The position numbers were made by a program, and so were the translations under genes. A DNA stretch of 64,000 bases from Anomaloglossus baeobatrachus (Eukaryota > Chordata > Amphibia > Anura > Aromobatidae). The DNA is taken from positions 392,781,361 through 392,845,360 of the forward strand of contig NC_134355.1 in the NCBI RefSeq assembly GCF_048569485.1, read 5' to 3'. Below are positions 10,435 through 21,750 of this stretch, piece by piece. Below the pieces are notes generated by a model, which worked only from the letters and a program-made list of their open reading frames with translations, did not search any database and was not told the origin of the DNA. Within the stretch, counting starts at the first letter, position 1. Each line of letters opens with the position of its first letter.

Positions 10435-11170
10435 AGCTGGTGTCACACACAGCGACAACGACAACGACGTCGCTGCTACGTCACCATTTTCTGTGACGTT
10501 GCAGCGACGTCCCGTCGCTGTCGCTGTGTGTGACATCCAGCAACGACCTGGCCCCTGCTGTGAGGTCGCCGGTCGTTGCTGAATGTCCAGCTTCATTTTT
10601 TGGTCGTCACTCTCCCGCTGTGACACACACATCGCTGTGTGTGACAGCGAGAGAGCGACGAAATGAAGCGAGCAGGAGCCGGCACTGGCAGCTGCGGTAA
10701 GCTGTAACCAGCGTAAACATCGGGTAACCAAGGGAAGACCTTTCCCTGGTTACCCGATGTTTACGCTGGTTACCAGCCTCCGCTCTTGCTGCCAGCGCCG
10801 GCTCCTGCACTGTGACATGTGGCTGCAGTATGCATCGGGTAATTAACCCGATGTATACTGTAGCAAGGAGAGCAAGGAGCCAGCGCTAAGCAGTGCGCGC
10901 GGCTCCTTGCTCTCTGCACTGTGACATGTAGCTGCAGCACACATCGGGTTAATTAACCCGATGTGTACTGTAGGAGAGCAAGGAGCCAGCGCTAAGCGCG
11001 GTTCCCTGCTCTCTGAACATGTAGCAAAGCGACGTTATGATCGCTGCTTCTGCTGTGTTTGACAGCTAAGCAGCGATCATAACAGCGACTTACAAGGTCG
11101 CTGTTACGTCACCTAAAATGGTGACGTAACAGCGACGTCGTTGTCGCTGTCGTTTAGTGTGAACCCAGCT
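10435..11170. mobile_element. Harbinger-like MITE, copy A
   Basis: 736 bp with terminal inverted repeats AGCTGGTGTCACAC at the left and AGCTGGGTTCACAC at the right (read inward), flanked by TAA on both sides (10432-10434 and 11171-11173). The three-base TAA/TTA target duplication fits PIF/Harbinger. The subterminal regions are rich in CAGCGACAACGACG-type motifs that fold back on each other. The interior holds repeated GCATCGGGTTAATTAACCCG palindromes. No coding capacity. Confidence 0.8.
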
Positions 11171-11434
11171 TAACACTCACCCATAGGTAGCCGTGGAGAC
11201 CGAGGAAAACGTGCCCCAACGCGCACGTTTCGCTGCCTTCTTCGGGGGGCCGTGAAGTGGTCAATACATGTCACATACATGGCAGTCCGGCACTCCCCCT
11301 CTTTTGATTGGCACCTCACTGTCAATGTACAATCTTGATACAGAAAAATAGACAAACAGGATACAGCAGCACTCTGTAAACACCAAGACATATGCAAGCA
11401 TAGAATATAGGGAAATTTAAACTGCATAATGCTA

Positions 11435-13336
11435 TCTAATATATAAAGCTGAGTGTATGTGTGTGCGGCGTGTGTGTGTGTGTGTGTGCGTGTGTGTGCG
11501 TGTGTGTGTGTGTGTGTGTATGTGTGTGTGTGTGTGGCCACTAAAGGAATCTGCACCATAGCATTTACAATCACAACATTTTGCACAGACACCTCATTTG
11601 ACTCAGGGAATGTCATAGATTATGTTTTGAGGGGGAATTTTAACCCCACCCTTTACAGTTATTCACCAAAAAACCTGCTTAAATTAAAGTCAATGGAGCT
11701 GGCAGCTACAGGTCATTAATAGGAGCTCTGATTGGTTGCTATAGGCAACAAAAGACATTATTAGCATAAGAAGCTTATGTGTGAGGTAATATGAGGTAAT
11801 ATGATTTCGGTAGAGGAAGACACACAGAGACAGACAGAGACACAGAGAGACAGATAGAGAGAGACACACACACAGATACTGAGACATAGACACACCGAGA
11901 CATAGACACACCGAGACAGAGACAAACCGAGACAGACACACATAGACACACATATAGAGACAGACACACACAAAGACAGACACACACAGGATACACATAG
12001 ATACACACAGACACACACACAGAGACACACATACAGACACACACAGATACACACAGAGACAGACACACAGAGACAGACACAGAGACAGACACAGAGACAT
12101 ACACAGAGATATATACAGAGACACAGACACACATAGACATACAGACACACAGATACAAAGAGACAGACACACACAGAGACAGACAGAGACACACACAAAT
12201 ATAGACAGACAGACAGACAGACACACACACACAGACAGAGATACACACAGGAACAGAGACACTCAGAGACTGATACAGACACAGAGAATCAGAGACATAG
12301 AGACAGAGACACACAGACATAGACACACAGAGACAGACACACAGAGACAGAGACACACACAGAGAGACATACAGAGACAAAAATAGAGACATACCGAGAC
12401 AGAGACACACAGGGACAGATAAACAGAGACACCAAGACAGAGACACAACACAGAGACACAACACAGAGACAGACACAGAGACAGATACACAGAGACAGAC
12501 TCAGAGACAGACACACAGAGACAGAGACACACACAGACACATAAAGACACACACAGAGACAGATAAACACACACAGAGACAGACACGCAGAAACACATAG
12601 AAACAGAGACACACAGAAACAGAGACTAACAGAGAGACACAGAGAGAGAGAGAGCCACAGACACAGAGCCACAGTCACAGAGCCACAGAGACACAGACAC
12701 ACAGAGATACAGACACACAGAGACAGACAGAGACACACACAGACAGACACACAGACAGAGACACATACAAGCATAGACACACAGACACACTCACACAGAA
12801 ACACACAGAGATAGAGATACAGAGACTGATACAGAGGCACACACACAAAGAGACAGAGACAGACACGGAGACACCAACACAGAGACACAATAGATACACA
12901 GACAGAGACACAGACAGAGAGACACAGACACAGAGACAGCAACATACACAGACACGCAGAGACAGAGACAGACAGAGACATGCAGAGACAGAGACAAGCA
13001 GAGACAGAGACACCCAGACACACAGACACAGAGACACACGGACACAGATACACACAGAGACAGAGAGACATAAAGACACACAGAGAGACAGAGACACACA
13101 GAGAGACAGAGACACACCCAAAGACAGAGACACACAAAGACAGAGACACACAGAGGCAGAGATGCACACAGAGACACACACAGACAGAGGCACACACAGA
13201 GACAGACACATACAGAGACAGAGAGACACACACAGAGAGACATACAGAGATGGAGACAGACAGACAGAGAGGGAGAATGAGAGAGACAGAGAGACACTTA
13301 GTTACTAACCCAGGTAACTCTGGGTACTACAGCTAG
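11435..13336 (+). mobile_element. Non-autonomous Helitron
   Basis: Starts TCTAATATATAAAGCTGAGT and ends CTAG, preceded by a short hairpin (CCCAG, loop, CTGGG at about 13309-13324) and 10-12 further bases: the canonical Helitron 3' terminus. It sits between A (11434) and T (13337), as Helitrons do. The mirror arm of the surrounding inverted repeat shows the uninterrupted site, confirming both ends. It has no Rep/helicase code. The interior is a TG-rich tract plus a 1.5-kb minisatellite. Confidence 0.9.
11816..13300. repeat. (ACACAGAGACAGA)-type minisatellite inside the Helitron
   Basis: About 1.5 kb of imperfect purine-rich units mixing ACACAG, AGACAG and AGACAC, with a (TG)n tract just before it (11453-11540). 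It generates many long but meaningless open frames on the - strand rich in C, V, S and L. Confidence 0.95.
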
Positions 13337-13869
13337 TATAAAATACACTTAAAAAATGTAGGTTCTTAGTGCAAGAATTGGCCAATTCAAGTATGTACAT
13401 TAACTGTGGCAAGGTGACCTTTCTTTGATGGGTCTCTATACTAGTGCCATGCCTCTCCTGGACTAAAAGTCTACACATATATGGGCTTATAGGATCTTTC
13501 ACTAATTAAAAGCACCCTGTGGCTGATGATCGTAGAGCACAGTAGAGTATTGGAGGTGTAGACAGCCTCCAATTCTGATTGTGCTCTTTGTCCATCAGCC
13601 ATAGGGTCCATCAAAGAAAGGTCACCTTGCCGCGGTTGATGTGCATACATGAATTGGCCAATTCTTGCACTAACCTTCTTTTTTTAAGTATGTTTTATAT
13701 AGAATTATGCAGTTTAAATTTCATATATTGTACGCTTGCCTATGTCTTGGCGCTTACAAAGTGCTGCTATATTGTGTTTGTTTGTGTTTCATGTAGTTTT
13801 AGCAGATAACATGTGTTCACATTTCCTTGCTATACTTGGATATGAACTTGTTTTGCAATCTCTATTGAG

Positions 13870-14890
13870 AGTCCCCTGTGGGTGGGACAGCTTTCTTAGC
13901 TCTGTTGCTTTTCTAAATCTAAAAGCTCTTATTGTATCAGAACGGCTGCACCCAGTAATCTAAAGGCCCTGTCACACTAAGCAACATCGCTAGCAACATC
14001 GCTGCTAACGAATAACTTTTGTGACGTTGCTAGCGATGTTGCTGTGTGTGACATCCAGCAACAACCTGGCCCCTGCTGTGAGGTCGTTGGTTGTTGCTGA
14101 ATGTCCTGGGCCATTTTTTAGTTGTTGCTGTCCTGCTGTGAAGCACAGATCGCTGTGTGTGACAGCGAGACAGCAACAACTAAATGTGCAGGCAGCAGGA
14201 GCCGGCTTCTGCAGAGGCTGGTAACCAATGTAAACATCGGGTAACCAAGAAGCCCTGTCCTTGGTTACCCGATATTTACCTTTGATACCAGCCTCCTCCG
14301 CTCTCACTGTCAGTGCCGGCTCCTGCTCTGTGCACATGTAGCTGCAGCACACATCGGGTTAATTAACCCCATGTGTGCTGTAACTAGGAGAGCAAGGAGC
14401 CAGCACTAAGCATTGTGCGCTGCTCCCTGCTCTGTGCACATTTAGCTGCAGCACACATCGGGTTAATTAACCCGATGTGTGCTGTAACTAGGAGAGCAAG
14501 GAGTCAGCGCTCAGTGTGCGCTGCTCCCTGTTCTCTGCACGTGTAGCTCCGTGCAGTGGTAACCAAGGTAAATATCGGGTTGGTTACCGATATTTACCTT
14601 AGTTACCAAGCGCAGCATCTTCCACGCGGCGCTGGGGGCTGGTTGCTGGTGAGCTCACCAGCAACTCGTGTAACCACGCTCCAGCGATCCCTGCCAGGTC
14701 AGGTTGCTGGTGGGATCGCTGGAGCGTCGCTAGTGTGACATCTCACCAGCAACCTCCTAGCAACTTACCAGCGATCCCTATCGTTGGTGGGATCGCTGGT
14801 AAGTTTCTTAGTGTGACGGTACCTTAAGTGATACATTGTTGGGTTCAGAGTCTATTTGCCTACATCATGCTGCTCTCAGATGAGCTAGAT
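13870..14890 (-). repeat. R1 repeat, reverse copy, holding MITE-B
   Basis: Two blocks (13870-13963 and 14825-14890) match, in reverse, the R1 copy at 17720-17900. For example, CTGCTCTCAGATGAG mirrors CTCATCTGAGAGCAG. The interruption between them is MITE-B. R1 has no coding capacity and I cannot name its family. Confidence 0.7.
13964..14824. mobile_element. Harbinger-like MITE, copy B
   Basis: 861 bp with terminal repeats AGGCCCTGTCACAC and AGGTACCGTCACAC, flanked by TAA (13961-13963 and 14825-14827). The R1 copy near 17770 shows the empty site CAGTAATC or its mirror with a single TAA, so the ends and the target duplication are read directly. The interior shares GGTAACCAAG and CATCGGGTTAATTAACC motifs with copy A. 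Confidence 0.85.
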
Positions 14891-15273
14891 TGCCTTTTTA
14901 ATAGCATGTCTACAGCAAACGCCTAAAAGTTGTATTTCATTTTATTACAGATAGAAATAAAATAAATGATAATTTCACTGCAGGCTTTTAAAATGCATGA
15001 AAAATAAGTTCCTGTAATTATATTGGACTTAAGCTTGCAAGACCTGGCTAGTATATATAATAATGTTAAGATTATCTAGGTTTTGTACTATAATATATGT
15101 TGTATTCGTGAAATATAGAAAATTTAAAGTAAAAGGGAGATCACAGCTTGATATTAAATTATAATGCCATTCATCACAGAATACCATTTGCACAATATTT
15201 TTTCAGTCCTTCTAAAGATTTCTGTACAGAGAAAAAATAGTTTGATTTTACATGAGTCTTTTTCATTTTTAAG
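14891..15273 (+). other. Intron 3' part of the collagen gene
   Basis: AT-rich sequence ending in a pyrimidine-rich stretch and TTTTTAAG, a good splice acceptor directly before the collagen exon. No other collagen exon was found in 9017-15273, so this intron is probably over 6 kb. Confidence 0.7.
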
Positions 15274-15470
15274 GTGAACCAGGAAAGCCAAGCTACGGGC
15301 GAGAAGGTCGTGATGGAGAGAGGGGTCCACCCGGTCCTGCTGGGCAACCTGGAATTCCAGGACCACCAGGTCCTCCTGGTCATGCGGGATTCTGTGATCC
15401 ATCTTCTTGCAGCCTTCAGGCCATTGCTGCTCCCCAGTCTGCTAAAGATTCCAACATGAAAGGGCCTTGA
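15274..15470 (+). CDS. col9a1: Type IX collagen alpha-1 chain, terminal exon
   Basis: After the acceptor AG at 15272-15273 the exon encodes [21 protein letters not shown], ten further Gly-X-Y triplets, then [11 protein letters not shown] and a short tail ending NMKGP with TGA at 15468-15470. The first glycine codon is split: one G comes from the previous exon (phase 1). The Gly-X-Y triplets are the end of the COL1 triple helix. The two cysteines (C-x4-C) and tail form the short NC1 domain that helps chain assembly. Human COL9A1, as I remember it, ends with [20 protein letters not shown] and KGP in the same positions; other FACIT collagens fit less well. The product is a secreted cartilage matrix protein that coats type II collagen fibrils. 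Upstream exons lie outside the window to the left. Confidence 0.85.
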
Positions 15471-15706
15471 ACAGTGTAATCCTATGTTACTGTCTGCAAT
15501 TACATCCGACATCAAAGAATGGATTGAACGGCAGAGATAATAAACAAGGCTCTTTTTGATTCCGAACAGCAGACAGTAACAAACTGTGACATTTATAATT
15601 TAAATGAAATTACTACCGAATTTGGGAAAAAAAATGGTGCTTAAAATACTCAGTGAAGATCTCCGTTAACAGCTCTAAAAAATCTGAAAAATAGTCTTCT
15701 AATAAA
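15471..15706 (+). other. Probable 3' UTR of the collagen gene with poly(A) signals
   Basis: AT-rich non-coding sequence after the stop. AATAAA occurs at 15539-15544 and 15701-15706, and again at 16186-16191. Which one is used cannot be told from sequence alone. Confidence 0.55.
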
Positions 15707-17084
15707 TGTTTTAATTTACCACTTCCATGGATGAAGAAACTTTGTATTTACCTCGCCTTCATAGTTATTATCTATAGCCCAGATGATTACAGAAAGGTAT
15801 AAAACAGCGAGATAAAAGTACGGCATCAACTACAAAATATATAAAGTAAATGTAAATGCAGACCCCAAATGAAATGGTGACCAGGGAGTGAAATTACACT
15901 TTTATCCATAGTGTGTTCACTGTATATCCATGGAGGAAAATGGTAACGGAGGAGTACCAAAGCGAAACACTGAGTACACAACGTGCTGTAAATCTCTGTA
16001 AATGTGCTATAGGTGACTTCAATGACCAGTGTGCCTTCAACATTCAGCTTTGTAATTAAATACCTGTTTCTTCTTGATTTTATGTTTTTTTTAAGGCATT
16101 TTGGGTACGACACTTTATTATCAGACTCCACCTTTCTGTGACATCCTCAATGTGATGAAAGTGATAGCAGATATTAATATCCAGAAATAAAATTGTTTTA
16201 TAACTGAGAATATTTATTTTCATGTGGCATCCCTGGTTGTTTGAGAAAAAGTAAAGGAAGAATAAATACTGTTTCTTAACCTTGTGCATTTTTTCAATGT
16301 ATGCTTTAATTAAGTTAAATGAGGAAATTGAACTGGACCCCCGAGGAGACATCTGGCTTTCAGTTTCAAACATTTATTCTGCAAATGGGATAATTCAAAG
16401 TTTAGTTGTATGCTTAATTTATCAAACGCTATATGGGAACGACAGGGGGTTATATATCAAAGTAATGGCATTAACTTTAATTAATGTTAGGAGACCTATT
16501 ATGAACATATGGCAGATTGCTTTGTGTCAGTTATCTCTCATATTGCGGGTGCCTACAAAGATCAATAGTGCATGTCAAAAATAAGCCAAGTTTGGAAGAT
16601 TCTACTTTTATCCATTTGCTAAAACTTAAGCCTGGGGAAATGAACACAAAGCATATTTTTTGCAGATATTCCATACGGTTTGAGCAAATCAATATAACAC
16701 TATCAAATTAATTTAGAATTTCCCAAAATTCACAGACTCTAGCAAATTGAAATTTTGAGAATTCATTTTTGGGCAGAAATGTGTTGGAAAATAATACTTA
16801 ACTGTCTCTGCTGCAGCAGTTCCCTGCTGGTGGCTTCACTCTTTGCTGGTGTATCTGCTACCGGTTAGGAGTCGGCAAACATTCTGGCATGATAACGTCA
16901 TGATATGCGTCTACCTAAGTGCATGCATGTTATCATGTTCGAATGTGTGCTGTAGCCTAGCCAATGGCAGAAGCCAAAGGGTGAAGAAGAAGCAGGACCA
17001 TAGCAGGGGTCAGGGAAGTCAGATGAGGACCGATTTGTACCTGGGTGATAGGAACAAATAAGAGCTAGGTGAGCATCATTTTCA
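15707..17084. other. Unannotated intergenic or long 3' UTR sequence
   Basis: No recognised gene or repeat. Only short AT-rich chance frames are present. Confidence 0.45.
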
Positions 17085-17440
17085 GAGTTTCATAGACTTT
17101 TAGGTTGAAGTTAATCATAAATCCATTGAGTTCAACCTCAACATGTAGACCCAGTGGAAGGTAAGAAAAAAACCATGAGACAGATGCTAATTGTCCCATG
17201 TTAAGGGTCATTCAGACTAGTTCCCTGAAACCTCTCATCACAAAATCTAATACTCATGACCTGTAATATATTTTTCAAGAAAACTATCCAGGCCCTCCTT
17301 GAACTTTTGTAGTAAATCAACCATTATCACATCATGTGGCAGAAAATTCCATAGTCTTAATGCTGTTATAGTAAAGAATCACCATCTGTGATTTTGTATC
17401 ACTTTTTTAAACCCCATCTCTTTATTGTACTTTGGGATTG
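17085..17440 (-). mobile_element. CR1-type LINE, 3' fragment
   Basis: Resembles, at clearly lower identity, the 3' end of the CR1 element at 40921. Shared features are a GTTGAAG/GTTCAACCT start and an AATTCCATAGTCTTA-type block, which in the intact element encodes the last part of the reverse transcriptase ORF. It is a 5'-truncated, old copy reading on the - strand. Confidence 0.7.
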
Positions 17441-17689
17441 TGAAACTGGAGCATAATAGCTATATTTAATGACAATCAAGGCACATTCAATTCACATTGA
17501 CTAATTCTGATGTGAAACAAATCTCCCAGCCACATTACAGTGGATCTGCCAAATTTAATTTTTTAAGATCCTCTTATCTCTAAAATTAACTTGCACTGCA
17601 GATTTTAAAGCCACAAAAAATCTATTTATGTTCATTTAGGAAACTCAGTGACAAATCCGCATAACAATTTGCATGTAACAAATGCTTTT

Positions 17690-18527
17690 AAAGGGAGTCC
17701 GTCACCAGGTTTTTGCTACCTCATCTGAGAGCAGTATGATATAGACAAAGGGATTCTGAATCTAATGATGTATCACTTAGATTACTGGCTGCAGCCATTC
17801 TGACACTATGAAGGATATTATTTTTTGGATGAAGCTGAGCTCTGGCAGCTCCCCCGCCCACACCAGGCTTTCAGTGTAAATTTACATAGACTGAAGCTGC
17901 TAATCACAGAAGGGGGCAGAGTCAGACTACAGTTCCCCACTCCTCAGACCTACTAATGATAAAGCTAAGAGGCTTAAACTAACATCATAGGTAACCAAAA
18001 ACAGATTTTGAGATAAGAGATAGCTGTCTGTAAACTGCACCTTAACTCTTAAGCTGAGTTTACACACTGAAACTTTCTAGCGATCCCACCAGCGATCCCA
18101 ACCTGGCCGGGATCGCTACAAAGTCTCTGGTGAGCTGTCAAACAGGCAAACCTGGCCAACGACGCAACAGCGATCCGGACCTGCAGAGCGACCTAGCTGG
18201 TTGTTGGGGACGTTGTAAAGCAGCTTTTTGAAAGGGAAGTCGCTGTAAAGTCCCCTTTACACACTGAAACTTTCTAGCGATGCATGCTGCACAGCGGGAA
18301 ACAAAGGACCTAAGAATGGTCCTGAACGATTTGTAGGGATCACAACTTCACAGCAGGGGCCAGGTCGCTGATGTGTTTCACACACTGCAATGTCGCTGGG
18401 GAGGTCGCTGTAACGTCACAAAACCGGTGACGTTACAGCGATGTCGTTTGCGATGTTGCAGTGTGTAAAGCCACCTTTACAGCATGCTGACCAGATTACA
18501 TAGCAAAAACATCCTGTCGAAGTACCT
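17690..18527 (+). repeat. R1 repeat, holding MITE-C
   Basis: Ends are inverted: TAAAGGGAGTCCGTCACCAG at the left and, read inward from the right, TAAAGGTACTTCGACAGGAT followed by TTTTTGCTA. This suggests a MITE with TAA or TTAA flanks. It is interrupted at 18052-18476 by MITE-C. Related copies lie at 9816 and, reversed, at 13870-14890. Confidence 0.7.
18052..18476. mobile_element. Harbinger-like MITE, copy C
   Basis: 425 bp, terminal repeats AGCTGAGTTTACACACTG and AGGTGGCTTTACACACTG, flanked by TTA on both sides (18049-18051 and 18477-18479). Subterminal GCGATCCCACCAGCGATCCC-like motifs recall copies A and B. No coding capacity. Confidence 0.8.
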
Positions 18528-18570
18528 TTAAGAGGCGTTAAATGGGTATGTGATATATGCATTAAATATA

Positions 18571-20165
18571 CAGTGCTTACAAGTAGTATTCAACCCCCTG
18601 CAGATTTAGCAGGTTTACACATTCGGAATTAACTTGGCATTGTGACATTTGGACTGTAGATCAGCCTGGAAGTGTGAAATGCACTGCAGCAAAAAAGAAT
18701 GTTATATCTTTTTTTTTTTTTTTTTTAAATTGTGAAAAGTTTATTCAGAGAGTCATTTATTATTCAACCCCTCAAACCACCAGAATTCTGTTTGGTTCCC
18801 CTAAAGTATTAAGAAGTATTTCAGGCACAAAGAACAATGAGCTTCACAGGTTTGGATTAATTATCTCTTTTTCCAGCCTTTTCTGACTAATTAAGACCCT
18901 CCCCAAACTTGTAAACAGCACTCATACTTGGTCAACATGGGAAAGACAAAGGAGCATTCCAAGGCAATCAGAGACAAGATCGTGGAGGGTCACAAGGCTG
19001 GCAAGGGGTACAAAACCCTTTCCAAGGAGTTGGGCCTACCTGTCTCCACTGTTGGGAGCATCATCCGGAAGTGGAAGGCTTATGGAACTACTGTTAGCCT
19101 TCCACGGCCTGGACAGCCTTTGAAAGTTTCCACCCGTGCCGAGGCCAGGCTTGTCCGAAGAGTCAAGGCTAACCCAAGGACAACAAGGAAGGAGCTCCGG
19201 GAAGATCTCATGGCAGTGGGGACATTGGCTTCAGTCAATACCATAAGTAACGTACTCCACCACAATGGTCCCCGTTCCAGACGAGCCCGTAAGGTACCTT
19301 TACTTTCAAAGCGTCATGTCAAGGCTCGTCTACAGTTTGCTCATGATCACTTGGATGACTCTGAGACAGACTGGTTCAAGGTTCTCTGGTCTGATGAGAC
19401 CAAGATCGAGATCTTTGGTGCCAACCACACACGTGACGTTTGGAGACTGGATGGCACTTCATACGACCCCAAGAATACCATCCCTACAGTCAAGCATGGT
19501 GGTGGCAGCATCATGCTGTGGGGCTGTTTCTCAGCCAAGGGGCCTGGCCATCTGGTCTGCATCCATGGGAAGATGGATAGCACGGCCTACCTGGAGATTT
19601 TGGCCAAGAACCTCCGCTCCTCCATCAAGGATCTTAAGATGGGTCGTCATTTCATCTTCCAACAAGACAATGACCCAAAGCACACAGCCAAGAAAACCAA
19701 GGCCTGGTTCAAGAGGGAAAAAAATCAAGGTGTTGCAGTGGCCTAGTCAGTCTCCTGACCTTAACCCAATTGAAAACTTGTGGAAGGAGCTCAAGATTAA
19801 AGTCCACATGTGACACCCAATGAACCTAGATAACTTGGAGAAGATCTGCATGGAGGAGGGGGCCAAGATAACTCCAGAGATCTGTGCCGGCCTGATCAGG
19901 TCTTATAAAAGACGATTATTAGCTGTAATTGCAAACAAGGGTTATTCCACAAAATATTAAACCTAGGGGTTGAATAATAATTGACCCACACTTTTATGTT
20001 GAAAATTTATTAAAATTTAACTGAGCAACATAACTTGTTGGTTTGTAAGATTTATACATCTGTTAATAAATCCTGCTCTTGTTTGAAGTTTGCAGGCTCT
20101 AACTTATTTGCATCTTATCAAACCTGCTAAATCTGCAGGGGGTTGAATACTACTTGTAGGCACTG
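18571..20165 (+). mobile_element. Tc1-like DNA transposon, nearly whole
   Basis: 1595 bp with terminal repeats CAGTGCTTACAAGTAGTATT (left) and CAGTGCCTACAAGTAGTATT (right, inverted), extending about 45 bp inward with the shared TTTAGCAGGTTT block. TA flanks both ends. The transposase gene occupies 18937-19960. A broken end of the same family lies at 49845-50086. Confidence 0.95.
18937..19960 (+). pseudogene. Tc1-like transposase, two lesions
   Basis: From ATG 18937 the product begins MGKTKEHSKAIRDKIVEG. It has an N-terminal helix-turn-helix (LSKELGLPVSTVGSIIRKW), a hinge (PRPGQPLK) and a second DNA-binding helix set. The DDE catalytic domain shows D in [11 protein letters not shown] and D in [12 protein letters not shown], with E in [13 protein letters not shown]. 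The last block is in another frame because the A-run near 19719-19725 has one extra base. A TGA at 19811-19813 stands where the family has a codon like CGA. The reading then continues to YSTKY and TAA at 19958-19960. Length would be about 340 residues, normal for Tc1. With only two lesions the element was probably active rather recently. Confidence 0.93.
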
Positions 20166-20179
20166 TATGATACAGGGCC

Positions 20180-21705
20180 CTTTGTGGTAGATTAGTTTCC
20201 TACTCAGTGATAGGAGAAGGAATGCAGGTATACATAGGAGACTGGTCAGTCACAGCTTTTCTCATGAAAAGCAATGCAGCATGGCTTATGTTCTCAGCAT
20301 GGCCTGAAACCTACCCAGTCTCCAACATGACAGCCAAAACATTTATCAAGAAATTGCTTACAATGTAGTCTTCTGCTTTGGAATCCCAGACATTATAGAG
20401 AGCGATCAAGGCCCTGCCTTTACAGAAGATGTGACCAGAGAGCTCTGGTTCCCAGTAGGAACATACTTAGGTCTTCACATACCCTACCACCCCCAGAGGA
20501 GTGGCAAAGTTGAAGGACTCAATGGGACCCTGAAGAATAAAATCCTAAAAGCCAGTCAGGAACTGTCCCTTCCATGGCCTGAGATATTGCCCATAGCCCT
20601 GTACTCAGTCAGAAACAACCCACAGCAATCTACAGGGCTAACTCCCTATGAGATTCTGTTTGGAGGGCCTCCAAGGTTAGGACAGTGTACTCTGGCCAAG
20701 GTTCTTACGCCATTTCACATAGTCTCTGAGGAAGTAGAAGCCTCACAATCTACGGGTATACCTAGAAATAGAAGGGAAGGAGAGATCAAGGGTAATTTAG
20801 ACCCCCATGCTTATATTGATACAATAGGGGTTCCTAGGGGGGTTCCAGATGAATTTAAAGCAAGAGATCAGGTAAAGGCTGGATTTGAATGCTCCATTAT
20901 TCCGCTACTAACCATTAACAAAAATATAGACTGGATCAATTATCTTTATTATAACCAGCAGCGGTTTGTTAATTATACTAGCGATGCTTTACAAGGAATA
21001 ATGGAACAGCTCAGGCTCACATCAGCTATGGCCTAATAAGAACAGAAAGGCTCTTGATATGATCTTAGCGGAAAAAGGAGGAGTGTGTAAAATGATAGCT
21101 GCTGTATATATATTTCAGAAAATGTTGGTCCAAATGGGAAAGTCATAATAGCCTTGGAAAAGTTAACTAGTTTGTCGGTAGAATTAAAAAGGAATTCTGG
21201 AGTGACAGACCCATGGGATCGATATTTTTAATGGATGTCAGGATGGCAGAAATAGCTAGCCCAGATAGGCATACCCAAACTGATAATACTTGTAGTCCTA
21301 TTTCTTGTAGTAATCTGTGTTATCCCATGTATCAAGAAAATACTGTCTAAAGGTGTAGAAGGATTGACCCTGACATTTGCCCTCATTGATGAGTCTGAGC
21401 AAGAAACTGATATATGCATAAGTCTTATAAGAATCACAGTCCATTAACAAAATAGTGATAGTACAGGGAATTAACAGGGATAATGGGAATCCTCTGGTCT
21501 TGAGAAATCCGGGTACAAAGGGGTATGCTTCAAAAGGGATCATTAATCTCAATGCGGTGAAGACTCCATTACTCTCCCCGCTCGGTACCTTGCCGATTCA
21601 AAGATAATTCAGGTAGGGATAGCCTTAGGGAATCGGATAGAAAAATATTTTAGGGGGCACTCTGAGAATACAAAATATTTGTCAATATGCTTTTTTTCTG
21701 TGAGA

Positions 21706-21750
<45 letters not shown>

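Larger units (their letters stand above)
11335..13790. repeat. Long inverted repeat interrupted by a Helitron
   Basis: The sequence at 13607-13790, read backwards, matches 11335-11434 followed directly by 13337-13437; shared blocks include ATTTAAACTGCATAAT and GTGCAAGAATTGGCCAATTC. The two arms are each about 185-200 bp around a spacer of ~170 bp (13438-13606). To the left, near 11190-11240, the - strand carries a GAAGAAGGCAGCGAAACGTG motif like those near Penelope-like elements, so the inverted repeat may be a decayed foldback retroposon. That assignment is an inference. Confidence 0.75.

Noticed and set aside
11690-13297. Several long - strand frames of 100-314 codons rich in Cys, Val, Ser and Leu
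   Set aside because: They are translations of the ACACAGAGACAGA minisatellite inside the Helitron; periodic and without any domain.
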